From contig JAEWQV010000013.1 of assembly GCA_023399055.1 (NCBI GenBank), forward strand, positions 76,865-140,864: 64,000 nt of DNA, given 5' to 3'. The first letter of the stretch is position 1. Every line of letters starts with the position of its first letter. The notes beneath the pieces were generated by a model. It had not been told where the DNA came from. It saw only the letters and a program-made list of their open reading frames with translations, and searched no databases. This document shows positions 1 to 8,667 of this stretch, piece after piece. Both the position numbers and the translations under genes were made by a program. This stretch comes from Bacillota bacterium. Lineage in GTDB: Bacteria; Bacillota; Clostridia; Lachnospirales; Lachnospiraceae.

Positions 1-558
1 AATTTCTCCTTTGTATTTATTAATTCGGGTGGCTATTTCACTAATTTTCATTAACGCATCATGATCCTCTTTGGCTGGTAACTTATCTGTATTCAATGAA
101 AAAACCTTATTATCCTCATTTAAATTCGCTTTCATGTGTTTAAACATCCACTTTGCCATATGAATTGCTGGCTCGGGTCCACCATCACCACCACCAACAA
201 GTATTAATACACCTGTTTTCTCTTTAATGTCAATTGCGTCTTTCAAAAACCTTCTAGCTGCATAATATGCTTGAAAGCGGCTTGCTAAGCACATAAGTGG
301 TCCAGTAAGATTAGACATATATAGGGGTGAAGCTATGACAACGGTATCAAAATCATCCTTATAAATCATAGTCATATCGTCCTTAATCACACAGCCTTTT
401 TTCCTCCAGCAATATCTGCAATCATTACAGGGTGCAACTTTATCATAATAGGCTGAAATTTCAACGATTTCTCCTGCAAGCTGCTTCTTTAGGGCGGTTA
501 ACAACTCTGTAGTGTCACCCCTTTTTCGTGGAGATCCATTAATAATAAGTGTTTTCAT
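1..558 (-). CDS. Flavodoxin-fold NAD(P)H-dependent reductase (3' end outside the window)
   Basis: Reads without a stop from ATG at 558 to the window edge (186 codons), so the C-terminus is missing. The N-terminus has the FMN phosphate-binding loop of the flavodoxin/NADPH-dependent FMN reductase fold (GSPRKRGDTTELL, residues 8-20). A cysteine cluster (CNDCRYCWRKKGC, about residues 44-56) and SPLYMSNLTGPL follow, as in the clostridial flavodoxin-family oxidoreductases. Expected role: cytoplasmic flavin-dependent reduction of quinones, nitro compounds or Fe-S partners. The substrate cannot be read from sequence. It is transcribed away from the GNAT gene at 935, with about 375 bp between them. 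Confidence 0.8.
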   Translation of the reverse strand, partial: MKTLIINGSPRKRGDTTELLTALKKQLAGEIVEISAYYDKVAPCNDCRYCWRKKGCVIKDDMTMIYKDDFDTVVIASPLYMSNLTGPLMCLASRFQAYYAARRFLKDAIDIKEKTGVLILVGGGDGGPEPAIHMAKWMFKHMKANLNEDNKVFSLNTDKLPAKEDHDALMKISEIATRINKYKGEI

Positions 559-934
559 TATATAATAACCTTCTTAGACATTGCCATTTTAAAAGTTTAT
601 TATAGTTCTAAATTTTCATGGTATATTATAACATAATTTATATTCATCAATCTATAATAAAATTATGTATCCTTTATTTTGCTTAGTAAATCCTGTTAAG
701 TAGTATACGTTATTTAAATAGACCCGTAAAATAAATAAAAGTGACGCTCACTGGTGGCAATGTTTCATTTTATTTTATCCAGCATATGAAAATAAATGTG
801 TGTTACTGTGCTTATGGGGCAAACTGTGATATAATTAACTTAATCAAAATATTAAAGCTCATAAATTTTAAATGAATTAATCTGAAGAATAACGAGTCTA
901 GCATTAATATAACTGGAATATGGTGGGGGGAAAA
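559..934. promoter_or_regulatory. Divergent intergenic region with an extended -10 for the GNAT gene
   Basis: This 376-bp AT-rich gap separates the leftward reductase gene from the rightward acetyltransferase gene. The only clear signal is an extended -10 on the plus strand (TGATATAAT, 827-835), about 100 nt before the GNAT start. No good -35 is visible, as expected for extended -10 promoters. I see no gene here. Confidence 0.4.
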
Positions 935-1438
935 ATGTACATAAAGTCAACAACATTATTAATTACAGAATTGACTATGGATATGATTAAAGATATCCAA
1001 AAGAATTCCTTAGACGAGGATAATAGAAAATTTGTACCCGATGAGGTATTTGAGACGCTTGATGAAGCAGCGGAAAGGGTAAAATGGCTAATAAAATCTT
1101 ATCAAAACCCTAATGGTCCCTTTGTTTATCCTATCATTATAAGAGATAATATAAATATAGGATATATACAAGCTTGCCGTATAGAAGAAGGATTTGAAAT
1201 AGGTTATCATATAGCTAAAGAATATACTGGAAAAGGATATGCAACCGAAGCAGTTAACGTATTTCTTCCTGTAATTATGGAAAATCTTCAAATAGATAAA
1301 ATCTATGGAATTGTATTAGAAGACAATCTTGCTTCCTATAAAGTTTTAGAAAAGTGTGGTTTTGAATTAATATATAAAGGCACTTCAAAGTATCAAGGAG
1401 AGAATTGCGAATTAAGAAAATATATTTTTGAACATTGA
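935..1438 (+). CDS. GNAT family N-acetyltransferase (RimJ/RimL type)
   Basis: 167 aa. It transfers an acetyl group from acetyl-CoA to an amine of a protein N-terminus or small molecule; the target is unknown. The acetyl-CoA loop is visible in the segment GYHIAKEYTGKGYATEAV, followed by the usual C-terminal NLASYKVLEKCGFE helix-strand of the RimJ group. The start at 935 is chosen over the in-frame ATG at 920 because a run of G (GGTGGGGGG) sits 4-12 nt before 935 and would otherwise be coding. It is monocistronic, with a hairpin terminator 25 nt after the stop. Confidence 0.85.
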   Translation: MYIKSTTLLITELTMDMIKDIQKNSLDEDNRKFVPDEVFETLDEAAERVKWLIKSYQNPNGPFVYPIIIRDNINIGYIQACRIEEGFEIGYHIAKEYTGKGYATEAVNVFLPVIMENLQIDKIYGIVLEDNLASYKVLEKCGFELIYKGTSKYQGENCELRKYIFEH

Positions 1439-1462
1439 TTTACATATTTATAACGAACTAAA

Positions 1463-1500
1463 AAGACACCAAATATATGTTTATCTGGTGTCTTGTATTT
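1463..1500 (+). terminator. Intrinsic terminator of the GNAT gene
   Basis: Perfect 9-bp stem AAGACACCA (1463-1471) / TGGTGTCTT (1486-1494), followed by a T-rich run. It also faces the end of the minus-strand GH65 gene, so it may work in both directions. Confidence 0.7.
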
Positions 1501-1586
1501 TAATCTCTGCTCAGTAATAGACATATGACTTCCTAATATATCTATGCCTGTGTCTGTGTAAATTTCTTTAGGATTATCCGTGTTTT

Positions 1587-3830
1587 TTAGTTCAATTCGA
1601 ATATTTCATAATTATTCTGAGTAACTATTATCCTATACCACTTACCGTGCCACTGAATAGGAATCTCAACCTTTTCCCAGCTTTCAGGCAAATGTGGCTC
1701 CAGTTTAATTTCTTTTTCCCACATAGCACTTTTTAAACCCGCAAATCCATATACGACCAGTTGCCACAATCCACCGCAGTTCGCAATGTGAATGCCTTCT
1801 GCCGCTCCTTTTTTATCGAGTGACAGATCAATATCCACGACTTTTTTAAGGAACTTTTCTGCTTCCTCCATCCTACCCATCCAGGCTGCCAAAATCCCGT
1901 GAACTGCCGCTGAAAGTGAGGAATCGTGGGTTGTTATTGGCTCATAGTATTCATAATTATTACTTACTTGTTGTAACGTAAATTCATTAGAAAATAGCAG
2001 CAGCATCTCCAAAATATCAGCTTGTTTTAATGCTTTGGATCTATAATTCTTTTCCTGTGAGATAAAGTTACCAAAAGGCTTGGATCTGTCCGTCCAGATG
2101 GCATTAAAGTCCAAGTCTGCATAGTATTCAAAATCATCGGACTGGTATATAACCTTTGAGGTTTCATCATAGGAAAGTTTCAACTTATCTTTTACTAGTA
2201 TAAATTTATTAATCTCCTCTGCTGTTAAACCTAAGCGTACTTTGACCTCCAGATATTCTGTTTCATTTTGGCTTTGAAACAGGTTTAGGTACTCTATAGT
2301 TTTATCTAAGCTAAACTTAACCATTCGATTGGTATATACATTATTTCTGGTCATGGGAAGATACTCATCCGGCCCCATAACTCCCAACAGCTCATAGTAG
2401 CCTTCTTTATTCCAGTCAACTCTTTGCACCCAGTATCTTGCTGTTTCTACCATCATTTCAATGCCGTATTTTTTGATAAAATCTATATCGCCAGTCGCAT
2501 TTACATAATGAATCATCCCATAGATGATATCCGCTGTAATATGTACCTCATGATCACCATATTGCCAGCAGGGGCACTGCTCTTCTCCTGTTATGGACGA
2601 TTCCCAGGCGTAACGAGCTCCCTCATAACCGTATGCCCTGGCATTTTTCTTTGCACCTTCTAAAGTATTATACCGGAACAGGATCAAGTTTCTGACTGCT
2701 TTGGGATTTGTATGTATGAAAAATGGCAGCAGGTTTATTTCAGTGTCCCAGAAATAACGTCCGAAATACGCCTCACCGGCATATCCCTTTGCACAGATAG
2801 CAACCCTTGCATCATCTTCATGATTTGCCCTGATGAGGTGATAGATGGAGGCTCTCATCGCTAACTGCACCTTATCATCTCCCGTTATTATAATATCTGA
2901 CGTCTTCCACTTCTCCGTCCATATCTGTAGATGTCGCTCATAAAGTTTATCATATCCTTGTTTCTGAACATTAATTAAATAATTTTCAGCTCTATCTTTT
3001 AGTGAACCAATCTCGTTATCTCTATCGGTAACGACTGATGTTATCTTTGCAATCGTGAAAGAGTCTCCTGCTTTTATTTGCTTCCCCCCATGATACATCA
3101 CTTTACTAGAATCCGTTACCTTATCTGAAAACATTTTATTAGTAGCATCCATACTGGACATCATAAGCACACAATTTCCACCATCTGTGATGGTCTCTGC
3201 TATAATATAGCCATTTTCCTCTTTCAATGTCCGTACATTTTTAAAGTGGTTATAGCCATTCGTTCTTACACCTGTGTTTATTCCACCTTCAATCGTCAGA
3301 AATCCTTCCCCTGCTAGAGCTTGGATTTGCACCTGCTGTAAACAAAGATGTTTATCGACAATACTAATAACCCGTATATATTCAAGCCTTAACTGCAATC
3401 CAGCTTTTGTTTCCCAGGTAAAACATCTATGTAAGCAGCCATCTCTTAAATCCAGCCACCGTTTATAGTGCTTAATCTTGCTTTGTTCCATATCCAGCTT
3501 CTCATCATTTACACTTAATTCTATCCCAAAAAAGTAAGGCAGATTAATTATTTCCATTTTTAATAAAGGATGAACTCCTACTATACCCGGAAGGAAGGTA
3601 CCCCATTTTGTTTTTGAATGTTTGGGTTCTTCCAAAGTTACATTTGCTGGCATCCTTAGATATTCTTCATCCTGCAAAGAGTCCAGCAAACCTTCTTCGA
3701 AGCTGCCCCTGACATGCATATAACCATTTCCCTGGGTAAATAAGCCCTCAAAGTGCTTATTTGTAGCTTCGCAATATTTTTCTTCAATAATACACCACTG
3801 ATTATCTATTTCTCTGGTCCTAATTTTCAA
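1587..3830 (-). CDS. Glycoside hydrolase family 65 alpha-glucoside phosphorylase
   Basis: 747 aa, typical for inverting GH65 phosphorylases, which split alpha-linked disaccharides with phosphate to beta-glucose 1-phosphate plus the acceptor. Visible marks: N-terminal beta-sandwich domain; WDTEINLLPFF (361-371) at the start of the (alpha/alpha)6 barrel; general acid Glu489 in MGPDEY; the phosphate-site motifs KQAD (602-605) and THDSSLS (634-640); and a C-terminal domain ending with ESWEKVEIPIQWHGKWYRI. There is no signal peptide, so it acts in the cytoplasm. It is the last gene of the importer operon, 10 nt after a permease. The loop after Glu489 reads LPMTRNN rather than the HEHV-like stretch I associate with maltose or kojibiose enzymes, so acceptor specificity is open. 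The start is TTG, with AAGGGG about 13 nt upstream; no in-frame ATG is nearby. Confidence 0.92.
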   Translation of the reverse strand: MKIRTREIDNQWCIIEEKYCEATNKHFEGLFTQGNGYMHVRGSFEEGLLDSLQDEEYLRMPANVTLEEPKHSKTKWGTFLPGIVGVHPLLKMEIINLPYFFGIELSVNDEKLDMEQSKIKHYKRWLDLRDGCLHRCFTWETKAGLQLRLEYIRVISIVDKHLCLQQVQIQALAGEGFLTIEGGINTGVRTNGYNHFKNVRTLKEENGYIIAETITDGGNCVLMMSSMDATNKMFSDKVTDSSKVMYHGGKQIKAGDSFTIAKITSVVTDRDNEIGSLKDRAENYLINVQKQGYDKLYERHLQIWTEKWKTSDIIITGDDKVQLAMRASIYHLIRANHEDDARVAICAKGYAGEAYFGRYFWDTEINLLPFFIHTNPKAVRNLILFRYNTLEGAKKNARAYGYEGARYAWESSITGEEQCPCWQYGDHEVHITADIIYGMIHYVNATGDIDFIKKYGIEMMVETARYWVQRVDWNKEGYYELLGVMGPDEYLPMTRNNVYTNRMVKFSLDKTIEYLNLFQSQNETEYLEVKVRLGLTAEEINKFILVKDKLKLSYDETSKVIYQSDDFEYYADLDFNAIWTDRSKPFGNFISQEKNYRSKALKQADILEMLLLFSNEFTLQQVSNNYEYYEPITTHDSSLSAAVHGILAAWMGRMEEAEKFLKKVVDIDLSLDKKGAAEGIHIANCGGLWQLVVYGFAGLKSAMWEKEIKLEPHLPESWEKVEIPIQWHGKWYRIIVTQNNYEIFELN

Positions 3831-3840
3831 TTTTACACCA

Positions 3841-4665
3841 CTACCCCTTCACTGATCCTGCTGCAAGACCTGATATAATCTGTTTTTGTAACAGGATAAA
3901 GATTATAATACTAGGAAAAACAACGACAATGGTTGCTGCAAACATAGCACCATAATCACTGGCAAATGCACTCTTAAAGTAAAACAACGCAATAGGCAGA
4001 GTTCGCTTCATCGTATTCCCAGTTAAAGTAAGAGCAAATTGGAATTCATTCCAACAGAGTAAAAATTGAAGAACACCCGCTGTGGCAAAAGCAGGGCGTG
4101 TAATTGGCAACACAATCTGAACAAAGGTTCTAAAAAATCCTGCTCCATCAATATAAGCAGCTTCTTCCAGGGTATATGGAATTGTCTTTATATAACTAAT
4201 CATAATATAAAAGGTTGTTGGCATGCCTAATGCAGTATATACAATAATCATACCTGTTAAGCTATCATATAAACCTGTTGTCGATAATGTATTATAAAGT
4301 GGCTGTATCAAGGCTGCCCCCGGAATTACAAGTCCCATAGAAAAAGCAAGAACCACAGTCTTTTTCAATCTAAATTTACACCGAACAACCACATAAGCTG
4401 CCATTGAGAATATGCATAGATTTAAAACTGTTGATATGGTCGCTATAATTACGCTGTTCCTATAAAATACGACCAAAGGTGCCAGGTGAAAGGCTGTTAC
4501 ATAGTTTTTGAATTGTAATCCACTTGGGAAACCAGCTACGGAAGACATAATTTCATTATTTGCCTTTAAGGAAGAAAATAAGACCCAAATAAATGGGGTT
4601 AATGAAATTAAAACAATGACTGATAAAAGTAGACCTACAAGAATTTTTTTAATGATCTTTATCAT
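3841..4665 (-). CDS. Carbohydrate ABC importer permease, MalG type
   Basis: 274 aa inner-membrane subunit, with six predicted transmembrane segments starting at about residue 10. The cytoplasmic EAA loop that docks on the ATPase reads EEAAYIDGAGFFRTFVQIVLP, and the protein ends in the GLAAGSVKG tail common to MalG-type permeases. The ATG at 4665 is preferred over the one at 4683 because GGAGGT lies 10 nt before it. The operon has no ATPase gene. As in many Firmicutes sugar importers, a shared MsmK/MsmX-type ATPase encoded elsewhere is probably used (inference). Confidence 0.93.
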   Translation of the reverse strand: MIKIIKKILVGLLLSVIVLISLTPFIWVLFSSLKANNEIMSSVAGFPSGLQFKNYVTAFHLAPLVVFYRNSVIIATISTVLNLCIFSMAAYVVVRCKFRLKKTVVLAFSMGLVIPGAALIQPLYNTLSTTGLYDSLTGMIIVYTALGMPTTFYIMISYIKTIPYTLEEAAYIDGAGFFRTFVQIVLPITRPAFATAGVLQFLLCWNEFQFALTLTGNTMKRTLPIALFYFKSAFASDYGAMFAATIVVVFPSIIIFILLQKQIISGLAAGSVKG

Positions 4666-4683
4666 AGACCTGTTTACCTCCAT

Positions 4684-4816
4684 GATGGCGTTTTACGCCA
4701 TTACAAAATTTGTGAAAGAAGCCGCTAGTAGGTTCTTTCCACATGAAAAAGTATTACTTTCACAAGTGAAAAAGTTTTTCTTTCATGAGCGAAAAAGTTT
4801 TTTTTCACTTTTCTCC
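4684..4816 (-). repeat. Inter-permease hairpin array, locus 1
   Basis: The 133-bp space between the two permease genes is made of short inverted repeats. There is a TGGCG...CGCCA hairpin near 4685-4700, a GTGAAAGAA...TTCTTTCCAC hairpin (about 4711-4741), and several overlapping GAAAAAGT/ACTTTTTC-like words to 4810. The other sugar operon also has hairpins at the same relative place (42054-42133). A role in mRNA processing or stability is inference. Confidence 0.55.
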
Positions 4817-5686
4817 TTAATCTTCTTTATCCATCTTGTAAATCAGACGGATTGTTAAAAGTGTCACGACACCTAGAGTACTTAAAATAACCCCCTGTGT
4901 ATTTGCTAGGGCATAGTCATTATTCGTAAACACGGTTCGATAGAGGTACATTGGTAAATTCATGGTTCTATCCCCCGGCCCTCCACTTGTAGTCATCATA
5001 ATGATGTCTAGTTTTTGCAGCATACTTGTGGCTGCCAGCACTGTAGCCGTACCAATAATATTTTTCATTAAAGGTAGGACGATATATAAATCTGTTTGAA
5101 AGGATGAGGCACCATCAATTCTTGCCGCTTCGTAAACTTCATCTGAGATGGAGGACATTTCTGCAATGACAAGTATGGTTACTAAACCTGCATAAGGTAA
5201 CCAGGTCATTGTAACCGCCAGAAAGGCAGTTTTTGGGTCCATAAACCAGTTTTGATAGAAGGCTTCACCTGTGATTTTTGAAATTAAATTATTCATCATT
5301 CCGAATTGGGGATTCATGATACAGAGAAATAGCATACCGAGGGCGGCACTTGAGATAATGTTTGGTATAAAGAAAATTGTTCTTACAGCGTTAGAATACC
5401 ACCTTTTCTTCGCTAGTATTAACGCTACAGCAATGCCGATTACAATATGTATCGTGGATTGCAATACAATCCAAATAATCGTATTAAACATACTTTTTAT
5501 AAAGCCATCATCCTTTGTAATCAAATAGATGTAGTTACTAAGTCCAGTAAAGGACAGTTTTGATCCAATGGACCAGCTAAAAAAGGAAGACCCAAACAAT
5601 ACCATGACAGAGCTAAGAAAAACAAATGCGAAAAGCAATAAACCGGGTGTCAAAAATATTACGATCCATTTTCTATTTTTAGACAT
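4817..5686 (-). CDS. Carbohydrate ABC importer permease, MalF type
   Basis: 289 aa membrane protein with six predicted transmembrane helices; the first is at residues 8-30. The EAA loop reads YEAARIDGASSFQTDLYIVLP, typical of the MalF-side permease, and GGPGDRTMNLPMYLY is also characteristic. AAGGAG lies 7 nt before the ATG. It pairs with the downstream MalG-type permease and the lipoprotein receptor encoded upstream, with a structured 83-nt element between receptor and permease genes. Confidence 0.93.
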   Translation of the reverse strand: MSKNRKWIVIFLTPGLLLFAFVFLSSVMVLFGSSFFSWSIGSKLSFTGLSNYIYLITKDDGFIKSMFNTIIWIVLQSTIHIVIGIAVALILAKKRWYSNAVRTIFFIPNIISSAALGMLFLCIMNPQFGMMNNLISKITGEAFYQNWFMDPKTAFLAVTMTWLPYAGLVTILVIAEMSSISDEVYEAARIDGASSFQTDLYIVLPLMKNIIGTATVLAATSMLQKLDIIMMTTSGGPGDRTMNLPMYLYRTVFTNNDYALANTQGVILSTLGVVTLLTIRLIYKMDKED

Positions 5687-5715
5687 AATTGTCTCCTTCT
5701 AAAAGTTTTATCAAA

Positions 5716-5798
5716 GGGGCAGTTGCAAAAAGTACCTACGAGAAAAGGGAGTATATAACTCCCTTTTCTCAACATATAATAGACTTTTCAACAACCCC
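5716..5798 (-). repeat. Double stem-loop between receptor and permease genes (copy A)
   Basis: An inner perfect 13-bp stem, GAGAAAAGGGAGT (5740-5752) / its complement (5758-5770), has a 5-nt loop. It is enclosed by an imperfect outer stem from GGGG (5716) to CCCC (5798) that includes GTTGCAAAA / TTTTCAAC. It starts 25 nt after the lipoprotein stop and ends 30 nt before the permease start. A second copy with shared primary sequence (CTACG..GAAAAGG and ACATATAATAGACTTTT) lies at 43065-43150 in the same place of the second sugar operon. There is no U-tract, so it looks like a processing, stabilising or attenuating element rather than a full terminator. Confidence 0.75.
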
Positions 5799-5823
5799 AT
5801 TGATATGAGAAGCACTTCAAATA

Positions 5824-7194
5824 TTATTTATTAAGTTCGGCTGCCTTTGTAAGGTAGGTTGCCATTTCTTCTGCTGTAATATCGTTAAAAGCTAGTTCTG
5901 GATAACGAATTGAGAATTCTGCAACTACACTGGAATATGCATTGTTATCAATATTTCCAAAGTAATAATCAGCCTCTCCACTTAATTTGATTAACTCTGC
6001 AACGATTGGATTTGCCGCTTTGTACTCATCAGTAATCGCAACATTTGTTGTTAATGGAAGTGCACCCGCCTTTTCTAAGAACACCCCTTGAGCAAACTTA
6101 TTTGTTTTGAATTTTAAGAATTCTAATGCTGCTTCTTGTTCTTCTTGTGACTTACCATTGGTACATAGTACATATCCAACTTCAAATTGTGAGATGATAC
6201 CATTGTTTGGATATAGCGCAACTCCTACTCTGTCTTGAAGACCTTCTTTTGCTTTGGTAACATCGGAGAAATCAGGGCACATCCAAGGGCCATTTGCAAT
6301 AATTGCTGCATTTTCCTGTAAAAAGTTATTTGCAGCATTGGCATAGATTGCTCCAATTGCATCTGCTGTTGTATAGTCTTGTAAACATTTTTGGAGCATT
6401 GTAAGACCGTTAATTAATGATGTATTGTTGTAGGTTTCAGGATAGGTTGTATTCATATATTCATTACCTGCAGCACCATCCGTTCCTATCATAGCAGCTA
6501 ACCAAAGGTTCGTGGTCCAAGCATTTTCTCCAGTCATCAATGCTAAAGGTGTGAAGCCTGCTGCCTTCAGCTTTTCGTTATTTGACATAAATTCATCCCA
6601 GGTCTTTGCTGGTGTAATATTCGCTTTTTCAAACATATCTTTGTTATAAAAATAGCCCATTAACTGTTGTTGGTTCGCTATGGAATATAGTTTTCCGTCG
6701 TCTGTTTTGTTATAATTGATAGCACCTTCTCCAACATTGCTGCTCCAATCAGCATCTGCTGTAAGCAAGGGAAGTATGTCAACTGCCTGACCATTAGCGA
6801 TAGCAAGTTCTCTAATACCATTTTTACCCATAACTACATCTGGTAAGGATTTTGATGCAGCTAAGGTTTTCATTTTATTCACATAAGCATCATCACTTGG
6901 TAATTCTTCAATTACTACTTTAATCTTCCCTTCATATTCTTTGTTAAAGGCATCTATCACTTCTTTTTCAGCTGCTGCGGAGGCATGAGCTCCCACCATA
7001 AATGTAGCATAGCTTATCTCCACAGGTTCTTTCGTATCCTTGGTTTCTCCGCCTTCATTCGAGGGTTGTTCCTCTTGCACGTTCGAGGGTTCATCACCGT
7101 TTGTTTGCTTATTTTGATTTGAACAAGCGGTAATTGATACAACTAACAAGAATGCTACGAGTAAAGCAAGTACTTTTCTTAAATTAATTTTCAT
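5824..7194 (-). CDS. Extracellular sugar-binding lipoprotein (ABC importer family 1)
   Basis: 456 aa. It begins with a lipoprotein signal peptide whose lipobox is SITAC (Cys near residue 24), followed by a charged, Gln/Glu/Ser-rich linker. The mature part is a family 1 solute-binding fold, with AKTWDEFMSNNEKLKAAGFTP and NFLQENAAIIANGPW segments. It would sit on the outer face of the membrane and hand an oligosaccharide to the two permeases. The start at 7194 is preferred over 7230 because GGGAGG lies 6 nt upstream and because the lipobox then falls at normal distance. It has its own upstream regulatory block at 7305-7385. Confidence 0.93.
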   Translation of the reverse strand: MKINLRKVLALLVAFLLVVSITACSNQNKQTNGDEPSNVQEEQPSNEGGETKDTKEPVEISYATFMVGAHASAAAEKEVIDAFNKEYEGKIKVVIEELPSDDAYVNKMKTLAASKSLPDVVMGKNGIRELAIANGQAVDILPLLTADADWSSNVGEGAINYNKTDDGKLYSIANQQQLMGYFYNKDMFEKANITPAKTWDEFMSNNEKLKAAGFTPLALMTGENAWTTNLWLAAMIGTDGAAGNEYMNTTYPETYNNTSLINGLTMLQKCLQDYTTADAIGAIYANAANNFLQENAAIIANGPWMCPDFSDVTKAKEGLQDRVGVALYPNNGIISQFEVGYVLCTNGKSQEEQEAALEFLKFKTNKFAQGVFLEKAGALPLTTNVAITDEYKAANPIVAELIKLSGEADYYFGNIDNNAYSSVVAEFSIRYPELAFNDITAEEMATYLTKAAELNK

Positions 7195-7304
7195 AATTTC
7201 CTCCCAATATTTACGTTTTTTATTGCTCAATCACTTGAGCAATCTTAATATACTGCATTTGCTCATGGATAAGAATGGATAGCTTTTTCTTTTCATTGGG
7301 TTAT

Positions 7305-7385
7305 TTTGACTACCTTTTGTCATGGTTTTATTTGTTTTCATTTTTACTGTGTCATTTTTACCTCTCTTGGATAATATTTACCTTA
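7305..7385 (-). promoter_or_regulatory. Upstream activator boxes of the receptor operon
   Basis: In plus-strand notation, TTTGACTACCTTT lies at 7305, TTTTTACC at 7355 (+50) and TATTTACC at 7375 (+70). The same three boxes at the same +50 and +70 spacings stand before the DUF4432 gene (8772, 8822, 8842). The 20-bp spacing of the two outer boxes is two helical turns, as expected for direct-repeat sites of AraC-type regulators. The response regulator at 9075-10634 is the obvious candidate (inference). Confidence 0.6.
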
Positions 7386-7412
7386 TGGGTTTATCAGTAG
7401 GTGTTTTTAAGG

Positions 7413-7473
7413 AAAAATGTGCCTCCAAACATTAGTACTATTCGCCTAGTCACTAACATTTGTGGCACATTTT
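7413..7473 (-). terminator. Terminator of the DUF4432 gene
   Basis: A 10-bp stem AAAATGTGCC / GGCACATTTT encloses a partly paired AACATTAGT / ACTAACATT region. Read leftward, it is followed by TTTTTCC. It separates the DUF4432 transcript from the receptor-permease-GH65 operon, which fits a second promoter at 7305-7385. Confidence 0.65.
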
Positions 7474-7551
7474 ATATCCTGGTTTATCCATACAGGTTTA
7501 GCAGTAATCACCATTATCTAAAACTATTTGCTTATTCAATCTATACTACAC

Positions 7552-8667
7552 TCACAATTTCGACGCGGCTTCTATCTGTCTCTTCATAAATGAAATAGAG
7601 GGTGTATCTTTTAAAACTCCAATCACAATCCAGGATTCGTCTTTGCCATAAGGCTCCAAATGAATTAATTCACCGTCAATTGTCTTCTGGCGTAGGGAGT
7701 TAGGTCTTGTCCTACATGGTTCTAAAGCATACATCGGCTCTGTAATGGCTCTCTTTGCAATCAATGACCTAGGAAAACTGCTCAAGGGCCTTATGACAAA
7801 ACCAGCTTCCTCTTCCTCCGAATTCAAAATCATTTCTGCGGTTATATTCCCACTTTCTTTCATCAAGTCTGAACAACTTCTTAATTCAATAACTTCTTCC
7901 AACCCTTTCACTGTCTCGGGTATGTACTGATAGCACCTTATAGGGTCAAGTTTAGAATTATAATCATATATTTCAAAAGGATTCTTTTCTTTTGGTGCTG
8001 AATCACGTAGCAACATTCTTTCCAGTGAAGTAGGAAGAACGTATCTTCCGCCCTTTGAAATGAATTCCCCATTCAGTTGAATATGATATCCATCGTCAAG
8101 TGGCTGATGTTCTCCCGTCAAATTCTTTGTACTATCTTTTCTCATCAATAACATTGAGTTAAAGCTCGTAAAAATCCTGATAAGCTTCTCATAGACGGAT
8201 TCCAGTTGATAGCCCTTGATAGGTACAGTACCCTCTATACAAATTTGTTCTCCATCCCATATAATACGGACGGATTCTAATGCAGTCTTTGAATAAGACC
8301 CTGTCCCATGTATCGTTCTGATTTCATCAGGTGTACCGAATACTTCTGGCCCAAGTGCAGCGACCGCAGCATAAAAGCCCTTTTCCCATCCTCCAGCTTC
8401 CTGCAAGTTAACATTATCCGGATGAAGGAGTGCTTCGTCGCTCATGTCCCAAGAGATTTTCTCCTTACCCAAGTAGATTTCACCGATATCCATTCCTCTT
8501 TCCAGAAGCACGGAAAAGGTAAGTAACCCATTGGATACCATTAATATATTAATATGACTGCCATATCTATCCACAAATAGTTTTCTTTCAACAAAGCTGC
8601 CAAAAGGCAGTATTTTCGGAACATCTATTTCCAATTCCTCAAGTTTCAAAAGAATTTCTTCTCTCAT
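7552..8667 (-). CDS. DUF4432 family (galactose-mutarotase-like) protein
   Basis: 371 aa, no signal peptide. It belongs to the DUF4432/aldose-epimerase-like beta-sandwich group: LLERGMDIGEIYLG (about 53-66), DGYHIQLNGEF, and the C-terminal EPCRTRPNSLRQ..HLEPYGKDESW segment. Members are linked to sugar catabolism and may interconvert anomers or epimers of an imported or released sugar. The actual reaction is not known to me. GGGAGG stands 5 nt before the ATG. Its upstream boxes match those of the receptor gene, so it is probably controlled together with the importer and GH65 enzyme. Confidence 0.8.
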   Translation of the reverse strand: MREEILLKLEELEIDVPKILPFGSFVERKLFVDRYGSHINILMVSNGLLTFSVLLERGMDIGEIYLGKEKISWDMSDEALLHPDNVNLQEAGGWEKGFYAAVAALGPEVFGTPDEIRTIHGTGSYSKTALESVRIIWDGEQICIEGTVPIKGYQLESVYEKLIRIFTSFNSMLLMRKDSTKNLTGEHQPLDDGYHIQLNGEFISKGGRYVLPTSLERMLLRDSAPKEKNPFEIYDYNSKLDPIRCYQYIPETVKGLEEVIELRSCSDLMKESGNITAEMILNSEEEEAGFVIRPLSSFPRSLIAKRAITEPMYALEPCRTRPNSLRQKTIDGELIHLEPYGKDESWIVIGVLKDTPSISFMKRQIEAASKL

